Assembly: GCA_022836975.1 (NCBI GenBank)
Contig: JAIXMJ010000002.1
Span: 22,620 to 34,217, forward strand
Source of the DNA: Wolbachia sp.
GTDB taxonomy: Bacteria; Pseudomonadota; Alphaproteobacteria; Rickettsiales; Anaplasmataceae
Direction: 5' to 3'
DNA: 11,598 nucleotides
Positions 1-7,340 of this stretch are shown piece after piece. Made by a program: the position numbers and the translations under genes. The number at the start of each line of letters is the position of its first letter. Within the stretch, counting starts at the first letter, position 1. The notes beneath the pieces were generated by a model, which was not told the origin of the DNA, ran no database searches, and worked only from the letters and a program-made list of their open reading frames with translations.

Positions 1-6
1 TTTTGG

Positions 7-75
7 TCAAGCTATTGATTCTGGTTTCATATAAGATCTGCTGACTATTGCAAGCAGTGCTATATTATGAAAGTG
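7..75 (-). pseudogene. 3' remnant of a lost transporter-like gene
   Basis: Reading leftwards, the frame gives about 22 codons ending in IALLAIVSRSYMKPESIA and a TGA stop at 7-9. The next upstream codon in this frame is a stop (76-78), and a plus-strand gene begins at 153, so only the tail of the gene survives. The last 19 codons match 8522-8578 on the opposite strand at 52 of 57 bases, giving IALLAIVRRSYMQPESTA there. A hydrophobic stretch followed by a short basic/polar tail is what the end of a multi-pass membrane protein looks like. With the fuller right-hand copy, a major-facilitator (ProP-like) transporter is my best guess, by eye only. Sequence left of the window could change the reading. 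Confidence 0.5.
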
Positions 76-152
76 TTATAACATTAACCACTAAATGTAA
101 ATTAATATTTAACGGTTAAAATAAAGCAGAAAAAATTTAGTAGTGAGGGATT

Positions 153-785
153 ATGGTCAGTGAAATACGAGATAGAATACATGATAAATGTTTTGATAAT
201 GAAGAATATGATCACGATGAGAATGAATGGTGTGATAAACAACATGATCACGATGAGAATGAATGGTGTGATAAAAAACATGATGAGAATGAGTGGAATA
301 GTGAATTGTATTATGACGAATTTAATTGTGATAGGACTTCTTTTCTATATATAGCAGAAGACCCAGTAGAGCAGTATGGGGGTTCGTACACTTATAATCT
401 ATCTGAATGGGATGATGACAAACCTAATTGGGATAGTAGTCCTTCTCTATGTATGGAAAAAGACCCAGTAGAGCAGTATGGGGGTTCGTGCACTTATAAT
501 CTATCTGTCAATATTTCTAATTCTAATTCTGATGCAATGGATAGTAAAAATAGTGGGTACATATTAGCTGCAGCATGTTGTGCAGTTATGTTATTAACTT
601 TATTAACTTTATTGAGTTTAGCTGTTACGATGCCTTTAGTAATAGGTATGTGTGGGGCAATTGTTATGTTGATGTTGGTCAATGGTAGGAACGAGGCGGT
701 ATCTACCGAACTTTCTGATGTTCAACAACCTGTCAATATTGAAATTGAAAGTGTGAGCAATAGTATGTACGCTATTGCTCGTTAA
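153..785 (+). CDS. Acidic tandem-repeat protein with hydrophobic C-terminal half, function unknown
   Basis: I do not recognise this 210-aa protein. The ATG at 153 follows a GAGGGA (145-150) that can serve as a close-spaced ribosome site. Residues 1-130 are very acidic and rich in D, E, N, W and Y, with two repeat sets: HDENEW three times (residues 21-26, 33-38, 43-48) and a 15-residue unit DPVEQYGGS(Y/C)TYNLS twice (70-84, 104-118). Residues 136-176 are strongly hydrophobic, enough for one long or two short membrane helices, and a 34-residue polar tail follows. There is no N-terminal signal peptide. Internal repeats in an acidic protein recall the tandem-repeat effectors of Ehrlichia, but those are generally secreted, whereas this one looks membrane-anchored. 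It is convergent with the gene ending at 850. The repeats lie in frame, which supports a real gene; any role is inference. Confidence 0.75.
   Translation: MVSEIRDRIHDKCFDNEEYDHDENEWCDKQHDHDENEWCDKKHDENEWNSELYYDEFNCDRTSFLYIAEDPVEQYGGSYTYNLSEWDDDKPNWDSSPSLCMEKDPVEQYGGSCTYNLSVNISNSNSDAMDSKNSGYILAAACCAVMLLTLLTLLSLAVTMPLVIGMCGAIVMLMLVNGRNEAVSTELSDVQQPVNIEIESVSNSMYAIAR
208..298 (+). repeat. In-frame 36-bp tandem repeat, about 2.5 copies
   Basis: Positions 208-239 recur without mismatch at 244-275 (period 36 bp). A third, shortened copy starts at 280, lacks six bases (one Asp-His pair) and carries one further A-to-G change. The translation is D-H-D-E-N-E-W-C-D-K-(Q/K)-H per unit. The identity implies recent duplication, so copy number may vary between strains. 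Confidence 0.85.
358..507 (+). repeat. Two copies of a 48-bp repeat, 102 bp apart
   Basis: Positions 358-405 and 460-507 are identical except for A388 versus G490, which turns Tyr79 of the first copy into Cys113 of the second. Each copy encodes DPVEQYGGS(Y/C)TYNLS. The 54-bp spacer encodes an unrelated W- and D-rich segment. Near-perfect DNA identity points to recent duplication or gene conversion rather than old divergence. Confidence 0.85.
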
Positions 786-849
786 TCATATATTTAAACA
801 GATGATACTTCCGCTTTAGCCTACAATTGGAACGACATTTTCTGCTTTA

Positions 850-1512
850 TCAGTTTCTGGTCTGTGATGCTTCCTCTGCCAAAGCTGGAACATGATTGTC
901 TGTTCTGTCAGTTTCTGATAGATAAGGACTAGGTCCATCACTTTGATCATAACGCTCTACATCCTGATAGTCATTTTCTACATGTTGTTTATAAGATTTT
1001 TCTTGCATATATGAGTAAATCAGAATAGCTGAAACACAGACCACCGCTATCAGCGCAACTGCGATGAGAGCAGTATTCAATTGTGCATGTACATCTGATA
1101 GTTGCTGCACGTTTTCTGCAGTTTGTTGTATACGTTCTGCATTCTGTTGTATGGAATCTGCATGCTCAGTTAGCTTAGCGCTAGTTTCAGTTTTGAATTC
1201 TTTTAATTCTTTTATATGTTCATCTAATATTTTCATCATCTGCTTTTTAACATCGTCTGCACTGCTTTCAATCTTCTTATCTATATCTTGTATAATACCG
1301 TTTACTTGTTTCTTAAATTCCTGTAACTCAATACGGTTTGTATCTTGCAAAATTTTTACGCTGTTGAGCTGCTCTTGCAATGCTTTAAATTTGCCTGGCA
1401 ATGAGTTGTTAAGATCTCTAATAATTGAATTTAATCTATTTATTTTACTATATATTTCATCAACTTCATCGGTACTTGCTAATCCGAAAAAGTTTGCGAA
1501 ACCATCTCCCAT
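850..1512 (-). CDS. Coiled-coil protein with one C-terminal membrane segment, function unknown
   Basis: This 220-aa protein starts at an ATG (1510-1512) preceded by a perfect AGGAGGT ribosome site (1517-1523) four bases away, so the start is secure. Residues ~15-145 are charged and heptad-like, consistent with a long coiled coil; within them, residues 120-140 form three exact heptads of the type (S/R/N)-(I/V)-QQ-x-(A/S)-(E/D). Residues ~147-169 are a single hydrophobic membrane helix. The last ~50 residues are acidic and polar with four tyrosines (168-197 region, including YQDVERYDQ). No signal peptide is visible, so it is probably held by the C-terminal helix with the coiled coil on one side. 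It faces ppdK across a divergent spacer and converges on the repeat protein ending at 785. I do not recognise a family; the architecture resembles bacterial surface or effector-like proteins, but that is inference. Confidence 0.75.
   Translation of the reverse strand: MGDGFANFFGLASTDEVDEIYSKINRLNSIIRDLNNSLPGKFKALQEQLNSVKILQDTNRIELQEFKKQVNGIIQDIDKKIESSADDVKKQMMKILDEHIKELKEFKTETSAKLTEHADSIQQNAERIQQTAENVQQLSDVHAQLNTALIAVALIAVVCVSAILIYSYMQEKSYKQHVENDYQDVERYDQSDGPSPYLSETDRTDNHVPALAEEASQTRN
1093..1155 (-). repeat. Three tandem heptad repeats in the coiled-coil gene
   Basis: Codons 120-140 encode SIQQNAE, RIQQTAE and NVQQLSD, a 21-bp period also visible in the DNA, with TTCTGCA and TTGTTGTAT-like blocks recurring on the plus strand. 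The run ends a few residues before the membrane helix, so copy changes would alter the length of the stalk next to the membrane. Confidence 0.7.
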
Positions 1513-1560
1513 TTTTACCTCCTATTAAAAATGAATATATTATTATTTTAAATTTTAAAT

Positions 1561-1584
1561 AGTTAAATTCCTGTTAATTTAACT
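1561..1584. promoter_or_regulatory. Perfect 9-bp inverted repeat in divergent spacer, with CtrA-like motif
   Basis: AGTTAAATT (1561-1569) and AATTTAACT (1576-1584) are exact reverse complements with a six-base spacer. The same stretch contains TTAA-N7-TTAA (1563-1566 and 1574-1577), the core pattern bound by the alphaproteobacterial cell-cycle regulator CtrA. It lies between the starts of the coiled-coil gene (1512) and ppdK (1637), where an operator for either gene would be. In DNA this AT-rich the TTAA pattern can arise by chance; the 9-bp symmetry is the stronger signal. Function is inferred. Confidence 0.35.
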
Positions 1585-1636
1585 TGTTTGCTTTCGTTGT
1601 TTAAATGCAATATAGTAAATAAAAATAATAAGTGGT

Positions 1637-4246
1637 ATGGAAGAAAAATTGATATATTACTTTGGTAAAAGTCGGTGTGAAGGTAATGCAGAGATGCAGG
1701 ACCTACTAGGAGGTAAGGGAGCAAATCTGGCAGAAATGTGTAATATTGGTATGCCTGTTCCTCCTGGTTTTACGATTTCCACACAAGTGTGCAAGATGTA
1801 TTACCGTCATAATAAACTGCCGTGTGATGAGATTAGAAGTTTTATGGCTATCTTAGAAAGAGATACAGGTTGTAAGTTTGGTGATTCTAATAATCCATTA
1901 TTAGTTTCTATACGTTCAGGCAGTGTTGATTCAATGCCTGGAATGCTGGATACAATTTTAAATGTGGGTTTAAATGATGAGACTGTAATTGGGTTGGCAA
2001 AAAAAAGTAATGAACGTTTTGCCTACGATAGCTATTGCCGTTTTATCAGTATGTATGCTAATGTTGTGCTGCAGCTCAATCATTATTTATTTCAAGATAT
2101 CATTGAGAGTGAACAACGCAAAAACTGCGTAGGGAGCTTATCAGATTTGAATGTTGATACTTTAAAGCGAATAATTAATTCTTTTAAAGAAATAGTATAT
2201 GATAATACAGGGAAACATTTTCCACAAAATATAGATGAACAGTTGTTAAATTCAATAACTGCAGTATTTTTATCTTGGAAAAATGACAGAGCAATATCTT
2301 ATAGGCGTATAAATCATATTTCTGAAGATCTAGGTACTGCAGTTAATATACAGGCAATGGTTTTTGGGAACTTAAACAATAATTCTGCCACTGGCGTTAT
2401 ATTTACACGTAATCCTTCGACTGGAGAAAAAAAATGCTTTGGTGAATTTTTACTTAATGCTCAAGGAGAGGATGTTGTATCTGGCTTTTACACTCCTTTA
2501 CCGATCAATGATTGTACTATGGGTAAATTAATGCCGGAAGTATATCAAGAATTATGTGCAATATGTGAAAAGCTGGAAAAGTATTATAGAGAAATGCAGG
2601 ACATAGAATTTACTGTACAAGATGGTAAGCTATGGATTCTACAAACTAGATCTGGTAAACGCACTCCTGAGGCTAATATTAAGATAGTGGTGGATATGGT
2701 TAATGAAAACATTATTACTAAAGCTGATGGTATACTTAAAATTGACCCAAAAACTCTTAATAGTTTATTGCATCCCGTATTTGATATTCAATGTGATAAA
2801 ACAGTGATAGGTAGCGGTCTGCCTGCTTCTCCAGGTGTTGCTTCTGGGTATGTAGTTTTTAATGTGTGTGATGCTGAAAAAGCTATAAAACAGGGTAAAG
2901 AAATAATTTTGGTAAGATCAGAAACTAGTCCAGAAGACATTAATGGCATGAATATTGCAAGTGGTATAGTGACAGCTAGAGGAGGTATGACGTCGCACGC
3001 AGCAGTTGTTACTCGTGGCATGGGAAAACCATGTATATGTAGCGTAAATGGTTTATACATTGACCAAAAGGAAAATTTCTTTTTAATAAATGAGGTAAAA
3101 ATCAACAAAGGTGATCCTATTACTATTAATGGTAATACAGGAGAGGTGATATTAGGAATTTTGCCTACGATTTTGCCAGAATTATCCAATGAATTTGAAA
3201 TTGTAATGAAATGGGTAGATGAAATCAAAACAATAAAAGTGCGAGCGAATGCAGATACTCCAAAAGATGTAAAAATTGCAAAAAAATTCGGTGCAGAAGG
3301 TATAGGTTTGTGCCGTACGGAACATATGTTTTTTTCTCATGATAGGATCGGTATGATGCAAAAGCTTATAATAGCTGATAGCCAAAATGAAAGGGTAGAT
3401 GCGTTAGAAAAACTTGAGCAGATGCAGAAATCCGATTTTAAAGAAATATTTTCTGTGATGGCAGATAAAGAAATTACTATACGGTTACTTGACCCTCCTC
3501 TGCATGAATTCTTACCTAGTAACCCGCAAGCTATAGAAAAGGTTGCTCGTTTACTAAATAAATCTATTAGTGATGTAGTAGGTAAAGTAGAGCAATTGTC
3601 AGAGAAAAATCCGATGCTAGGCCATCGGGGTTGTAGGATAGCTGTTTCTTATCCTGAAATATATAGAATGCAGATTAGGGCAATATTAAGCACTGTGTAT
3701 GAATTGCAGAAAGAAGCAAATATTATAGTTAAGCCTGAAATTATGGTACCTTTTATTATGAGTGAAAAAGAGCTTATGTTGATATGTGAAATGGCAAGAG
3801 CAGAAGCGCAAAATTTTAATGATATAAAGTATTCAATCGGAACTATGATAGAGTTACCAAGAGCTGCACTGATTGCTGACAAGTTAGCAAGGTACGCTGA
3901 ATTTTTCAGTTTTGGTACAAATGACTTAACTCAAACAACAATGGGACTTTCACGTGATGATTCAGTCAGTTTTCTTGATGTTTATAAACAGCATGGAATT
4001 TTTGAGGATGATCCGTTTACGGTGTTAGACCTAGAGGGAGTAGGTGAATTGATGAAAATTGCTGTAGAGAAAGGTAAGAAGAGTTGCCCGGAACTTAAGA
4101 TAGGTATATGTGGAGAACATGGAGCAGACTTAAAGTCTATAGGAATTTTTATTGATTTAGGCTTGGAATATGTTTCATGTTCTGTATACAGGGTACCAAT
4201 TGCAAAATTAGTTGCAGCACATATTGCATTAAATGCAAGTCATTAG
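1637..4246 (+). CDS. ppdK: Pyruvate, phosphate dikinase
   Basis: The enzyme interconverts pyruvate + ATP + phosphate and phosphoenolpyruvate + AMP + diphosphate in the cytoplasm; in bacteria without hexose glycolysis it serves gluconeogenesis from pyruvate. At 869 aa it has the usual length. The N-terminal nucleotide-binding part has MPVPPGF (about residue 40) and SIRSGSVDSMPGMLDT (~91-106). The central swivelling domain has GGMTSHAAVVTRGMG with the phosphorylated His454. The C-terminal PEP/pyruvate barrel has LCRTEHMFF, LDPPLHEFLP, NPMLGHRGCR, GTMIELPRAAL, SFGTNDLTQTT and GICGEHG with catalytic Cys825. All catalytic motifs are present, so it should be active. The ATG at 1637 has only a weak AGTGG ahead of it. 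It is first in the plus-strand run and 67 bp from fabD, which has its own strong promoter, so ppdK is probably transcribed separately. Confidence 0.97.
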   Translation: MEEKLIYYFGKSRCEGNAEMQDLLGGKGANLAEMCNIGMPVPPGFTISTQVCKMYYRHNKLPCDEIRSFMAILERDTGCKFGDSNNPLLVSIRSGSVDSMPGMLDTILNVGLNDETVIGLAKKSNERFAYDSYCRFISMYANVVLQLNHYLFQDIIESEQRKNCVGSLSDLNVDTLKRIINSFKEIVYDNTGKHFPQNIDEQLLNSITAVFLSWKNDRAISYRRINHISEDLGTAVNIQAMVFGNLNNNSATGVIFTRNPSTGEKKCFGEFLLNAQGEDVVSGFYTPLPINDCTMGKLMPEVYQELCAICEKLEKYYREMQDIEFTVQDGKLWILQTRSGKRTPEANIKIVVDMVNENIITKADGILKIDPKTLNSLLHPVFDIQCDKTVIGSGLPASPGVASGYVVFNVCDAEKAIKQGKEIILVRSETSPEDINGMNIASGIVTARGGMTSHAAVVTRGMGKPCICSVNGLYIDQKENFFLINEVKINKGDPITINGNTGEVILGILPTILPELSNEFEIVMKWVDEIKTIKVRANADTPKDVKIAKKFGAEGIGLCRTEHMFFSHDRIGMMQKLIIADSQNERVDALEKLEQMQKSDFKEIFSVMADKEITIRLLDPPLHEFLPSNPQAIEKVARLLNKSISDVVGKVEQLSEKNPMLGHRGCRIAVSYPEIYRMQIRAILSTVYELQKEANIIVKPEIMVPFIMSEKELMLICEMARAEAQNFNDIKYSIGTMIELPRAALIADKLARYAEFFSFGTNDLTQTTMGLSRDDSVSFLDVYKQHGIFEDDPFTVLDLEGVGELMKIAVEKGKKSCPELKIGICGEHGADLKSIGIFIDLGLEYVSCSVYRVPIAKLVAAHIALNASH

Positions 4247-4259
4247 CAAGCTCTCTAAA

Positions 4260-4289
4260 TTGACAAAAAACTGCAGAATATGTTATAAT
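4260..4289 (+). promoter_or_regulatory. Consensus sigma-70 promoter for fabD
   Basis: TTGACA (4260-4265) and TATAAT (4284-4289) both match the sigma-70 consensus in all six bases, with an 18-bp spacer. Transcription would start near 4296, leaving a leader of about 18 bases before the fabD ATG at 4314. It sits 14 bp after the ppdK stop, so it likely drives fabD and ruvX independently of ppdK. Confidence 0.8.
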
Positions 4290-4313
4290 TAAAAGGAATT
4301 ATTGTAACGGTTT

Positions 4314-5270
4314 ATGATTTTCGTTTTTCCTGGTCAAGGTTCTCAGTATGTTGGAATGGGCAAGAGCTTATATAATGAGTTTTCTGCTGCTAGGCGAGTA
4401 TTTGATGAAGTTGATAGTGTATTAAATCGGAAGTTATCCCATGTAATTTTTAATGGCCCTATTGAGGAATTAACTGATACGGAAAATGCACAACCGGCTA
4501 TAATGGCAGTGTCAATTGCGACTTTATCTGTTTTGGAGCATATTTTTGGTAAATCTCTATTTGCAGATTATCAAGTTAAATATGTATGTGGACATTCTGT
4601 TGGCGAATATACTGCATTATGTGCTGCAAGATCTTTGACGCTTGAATCAACGGTAAAGATATTACAAGTGCGTAGCAAGGTTATGAGTGATGCGTCTATA
4701 CGTTGTAAGGGTGGTATGATAGCCCTTTTGGGGGTAAAGCTTGATGAAATTGAAAATGTATTACAATCGCTTCAGCTTGATGAAATCTGTGAGATTGCGA
4801 ATGATAATGGCGGCGGACAGGTAGTTGTTAGTGGTACACTTAAAGCACTTGAAGTATTGACCAATGTACTAAAAGGCTCAAATGTCAAAAGAATTATTAA
4901 GTTACAGGTAAGTGGCCCTTTTCATTCCTCTCTTATGAGGCCAGCAGACAAGTATGTGTTAGAATTTTTAGATAGTATTAAGATAGTTCGTCCTATAGTT
5001 CCTTTGGTATCGAATGTTACCGCTCAAGCGGAAAGTGATGAAAAAAATATAAAGAAGGTATTAGCTCAACAAATTGTGAGTAAAGTAAGGTGGAGAGAAA
5101 TGGTTCTATATATGTTAAGGTATGGTGTAAATAAATGTATTGAAATAGGGCCTAATAAAGTGCTATCTAATCTAGTTAAGAGGATTGATCAGTCAATCGG
5201 CGTCAAAAATATAGATGATGTTGATTCTGTCAATCAGTTTTTTTATGAATTATCATTATTAACGGCATAA
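4314..5270 (+). CDS. fabD: Malonyl-CoA:ACP S-malonyltransferase
   Basis: It transfers malonyl from CoA to acyl carrier protein, supplying the extender unit for type II fatty acid synthesis in the cytoplasm. The 318-aa length is normal. It opens with FPGQGSQYVGMG (residues 5-16) as the family does. The nucleophile elbow GHSVGE carries Ser95, Arg120 (QVRS) is the carboxylate-binding arginine, His204 in GPFHSSLM is the catalytic base, and SNVTA lies near residue 233. The ATG at 4314 starts the protein only four residues before FPGQGSQ, which fits known starts; ribosome-site signal is weak. It lies behind a perfect promoter and 12 bp ahead of ruvX, with which it is probably co-transcribed. No other fab genes are nearby. 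Confidence 0.97.
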   Translation: MIFVFPGQGSQYVGMGKSLYNEFSAARRVFDEVDSVLNRKLSHVIFNGPIEELTDTENAQPAIMAVSIATLSVLEHIFGKSLFADYQVKYVCGHSVGEYTALCAARSLTLESTVKILQVRSKVMSDASIRCKGGMIALLGVKLDEIENVLQSLQLDEICEIANDNGGGQVVVSGTLKALEVLTNVLKGSNVKRIIKLQVSGPFHSSLMRPADKYVLEFLDSIKIVRPIVPLVSNVTAQAESDEKNIKKVLAQQIVSKVRWREMVLYMLRYGVNKCIEIGPNKVLSNLVKRIDQSIGVKNIDDVDSVNQFFYELSLLTA

Positions 5271-5282
5271 CACAAAAGAAAA

Positions 5283-5753
5283 GTGGCTGCTCTTTACAGA
5301 GATTTAAGTAAATTTTCCCAGTCCGTTCCAAAAAGTAGAAGCATTATGTGTATGGATATGGGTGAAAAACAGGTTGGAATAGCACTTAGTGATAAAACGC
5401 AATTGATTGCAACTGCACATAGTGTATACTACAGACGCAATATCAGCAAGGACATTGGGTATTTTTGCAGAATGTTCAAAGAAAATGAGGTAGGGTCAAT
5501 AGTGATAGGACTACCATTAGGGTTGGAAGGTGGTGAAAGTGAGTGGTGTGAAAAGGTAGTTCGTTTTGCAAATAAAATAGTAAAAAAATGTAAAGTAAAT
5601 GTGTATTTACAGGATGAACGATTTTCCACATTTATTGCTGTTAATATTCTTAAATTTTACAAAGTATCATTCACTAAATCACAGAAAGTAGAAGATAAGC
5701 TTTCTGCATGTATAATTTTACAACGTACACTTGATATGATGCATAATTTGTAA
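5283..5753 (+). CDS. ruvX: RuvX/YqgF family putative pre-16S rRNA nuclease (Holliday-junction resolvase fold)
   Basis: RuvX/YqgF proteins have an RNase H-like fold and act in 16S rRNA 5'-end maturation; a role as a Holliday-junction resolvase has also been proposed. The 156-aa protein has the family order: MCMDMGEKQVGIALSD (residues 22-37, acidic Asp25), VIGLPLGLEGGES (74-86), YLQDERFST (108-116, Glu112) and EDKLSACIILQ (137-147, Asp138), giving the expected three acidic residues. The start is GTG at 5283; an in-frame ATG (5346-5348) just before MDMGEK would give a 135-aa protein close to the family minimum and cannot be excluded, since no good ribosome site supports either. It follows fabD by 12 bp. 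Confidence 0.9.
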   Translation: MAALYRDLSKFSQSVPKSRSIMCMDMGEKQVGIALSDKTQLIATAHSVYYRRNISKDIGYFCRMFKENEVGSIVIGLPLGLEGGESEWCEKVVRFANKIVKKCKVNVYLQDERFSTFIAVNILKFYKVSFTKSQKVEDKLSACIILQRTLDMMHNL

Positions 5754-5794
5754 AGAGTACTGTACGATATGTAATGGCATTTGAGCCAGATATG

Positions 5795-5823
5795 TTGAAT
5801 TTTAGGTGCATATAAGTTATATT
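5795..5823 (+). promoter_or_regulatory. Candidate promoter for mlaE-mlaF-pstS
   Basis: TTGAAT (5795-5800) and TATATT (5818-5823) are spaced 17 bp apart, matching the sigma-70 consensus at four and five of six positions. They lie in the 98-bp spacer after ruvX, about 30 bp ahead of the mlaE start. A direct repeat CTGGTTA at 5829-5835 and 5840-5846 (11 bp apart, one helical turn) follows and could be a regulator site or chance. Confidence 0.4.
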
Positions 5824-5851
5824 ACTGACTGGTTATGCTCTGGTTAAAATA

Positions 5852-6631
5852 ATGACAGTAAATTTTTTTGATATTAGAATAGTTGGTAGATATTTTATCA
5901 ATTTGTTATTTACACTTGGAAATGCATTTATATTTTTCATTCGCTCGATATATCACAGTTTTATTCCACCGTATTATTTTAGCAGTATAATGAGGCAAAT
6001 TATTGACATAGGTTTTTTCTCTCTTCCAATTATTGGGCTTACTGGTATTTTTATAGGTGCTGTGATAGTTTTACAGAGTAATTTAAATGGTTTGTTGATT
6101 AATCAAGAACAGATTGTACCAAAAGTTGTTATAATCACTATAATAAGAGAATTAGGGCCAGTATTAATAAGTTTAATTATGGTAGGTAAGGTTGGATCAT
6201 CAATAGCAGCAGAAATTGGTACAATGCGTGTGACTGAACAGATAGATGCTCTAACGACTTTAGATGTTCATCCTTTTAAATATTTAATAGCACCTAGGAT
6301 TCTAGCATCGCTTATAGTATTTCCTATATTGACGATATGTGTAGATTTAATAGGGATATTTGGTGGGTGTATTACTGCAATTTTACAGTTTAATCATAAA
6401 TTAAGTGTATATATCAAATATACTGTTCAATTTTTTGATATGTATGACTTTATTGCAGGGTTAATAAAATCAGTTGTGTTTGGCATTATAATATCTACTG
6501 TAGGTTGTTACTATGGTTACCATTGCCAAGAAGGAGCACGCGGAGTGGGTTTTGCTGCAACATCAACTGCGATCCTAGCATCTGTGTTAATTGTTTTTAC
6601 AAATTATTTGATTACTCTAGCTTATGTGTAA
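5852..6631 (+). CDS. mlaE: MlaE-family ABC transporter permease
   Basis: This is the membrane subunit of the Mla phospholipid-transport ABC system of the inner membrane, which moves lipids between inner and outer membranes. The 259-aa length is usual. The family (DUF140/MlaE) is clear from FFSLPIIGLTGIFIGAVIVLQ (residues 55-75), IRELGPVLISLIMVGKVGSS (98-117), AAEIGTMRVTEQIDAL (119-134) and PRILASLIVFP (148-158), and about five membrane helices are visible. The ATG at 5852 begins right at the family's short N-terminal amphipathic region. It overlaps mlaF by 8 bp, so the two are translated together. The substrate-binding MlaD subunit, usually next to these genes, is not in the window. Confidence 0.93.
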   Translation: MTVNFFDIRIVGRYFINLLFTLGNAFIFFIRSIYHSFIPPYYFSSIMRQIIDIGFFSLPIIGLTGIFIGAVIVLQSNLNGLLINQEQIVPKVVIITIIRELGPVLISLIMVGKVGSSIAAEIGTMRVTEQIDALTTLDVHPFKYLIAPRILASLIVFPILTICVDLIGIFGGCITAILQFNHKLSVYIKYTVQFFDMYDFIAGLIKSVVFGIIISTVGCYYGYHCQEGARGVGFAATSTAILASVLIVFTNYLITLAYV

Positions 6632-7331
6632 TTCTATAATTTCTATCTCAAACTTAAGTTTATCTTTTTATAACAGAACAGTATTCAATCACCTAGATCT
6701 TGATATTTCTAGAGGAGAGTCACTTGCCTTACTTGGTGGATCTGGTAGTGGAAAATCTGTCCTTGCTAAAACGATCATTGGTTTGTTGCTGCCAGATTTA
6801 GGATCTATAAAGATAAATAGCCAAAGTAAAAATTTTGGTGTTTTGTTTCAAAATTCTGCTTTATTTGATTATATTACAGTGTGGGAAAACATATCTTTTA
6901 ATTATAGAAAACGTTTTAATATTGATAAAAAGGAAGCAAAGCAATTAGCTATAGAAAAGTTGAATAATGTTGGTTTAGAGGAGAATATAGCAGATATGTT
7001 GCCTATAGAATTATCAGGAGGAATGAAAAAAAGAGTGGCGTTAGCAAGAGCAATTGCACATAATCCTGAGATTATTATTTTAGATGAACCAACATCAGGG
7101 TTAGATCCAATAATGTCGCATACAGTGAACGAAATAATAATCTCCCTATCACAACATACTAATTCCACGATTATTACTATTACACATGACATATACAGTG
7201 CGTTTAGGATAGCCAATAAAATAGCAGTATTGTATGAAGGTAATATTATATTTCATGGCACTATTGAGGAAATACAATGTAGTGATAATGAGTATATAAA
7301 AAAATTTATTGCATCTGTTCAATTCATGTAA
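6624..7331 (+). CDS. mlaF: MlaF-family ABC transporter ATP-binding protein
   Basis: This is the cytoplasmic ATPase that powers the MlaE permease. The 235-aa protein has every ABC motif: Walker A GGSGSGKS (residues 38-45), Q-loop Gln76 in LFQNSALFDYITVWEN, signature LSGGM (130-134), Walker B IIILDEP with Glu155, and switch His188 in ITHD. The LFQ-x-x-ALFD pattern after the Q-loop is typical of the MlaF subgroup. The ATG lies inside the mlaE coding end, an 8-bp overlap. Nothing appears truncated or mutated. It ends 9 bp before pstS. Confidence 0.94.
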   Translation: MCNSIISISNLSLSFYNRTVFNHLDLDISRGESLALLGGSGSGKSVLAKTIIGLLLPDLGSIKINSQSKNFGVLFQNSALFDYITVWENISFNYRKRFNIDKKEAKQLAIEKLNNVGLEENIADMLPIELSGGMKKRVALARAIAHNPEIIILDEPTSGLDPIMSHTVNEIIISLSQHTNSTIITITHDIYSAFRIANKIAVLYEGNIIFHGTIEEIQCSDNEYIKKFIASVQFM

Positions 7332-7340
7332 TGATTAATT

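Noticed and set aside
160..354. Overlapping plus-strand ORF rich in Met and Asn
   Set aside because: It lies inside the repeat gene in another frame; its apparent repeats are only the shadow of the 36-bp DNA repeat.
208..507. Possible CRISPR-like array of short repeats
   Set aside because: Repeats are in frame with a protein, with irregular spacing and only two or three copies; no cas genes nearby.
786..849. Bidirectional terminator between the convergent genes
   Set aside because: No stem with a T-run could be found on either strand in these 64 bases.
1064..1528. Cys/Ser-rich 154-codon plus-strand ORF
   Set aside because: It is antisense to the coiled-coil gene, which has a perfect ribosome site, and its low-complexity product mirrors the antisense of Glu/Lys/Gln codons.
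2788..3228. Minus-strand ORF inside ppdK
   Set aside because: It covers the catalytic-histidine region of ppdK in antisense; no ribosome site or recognisable domain.
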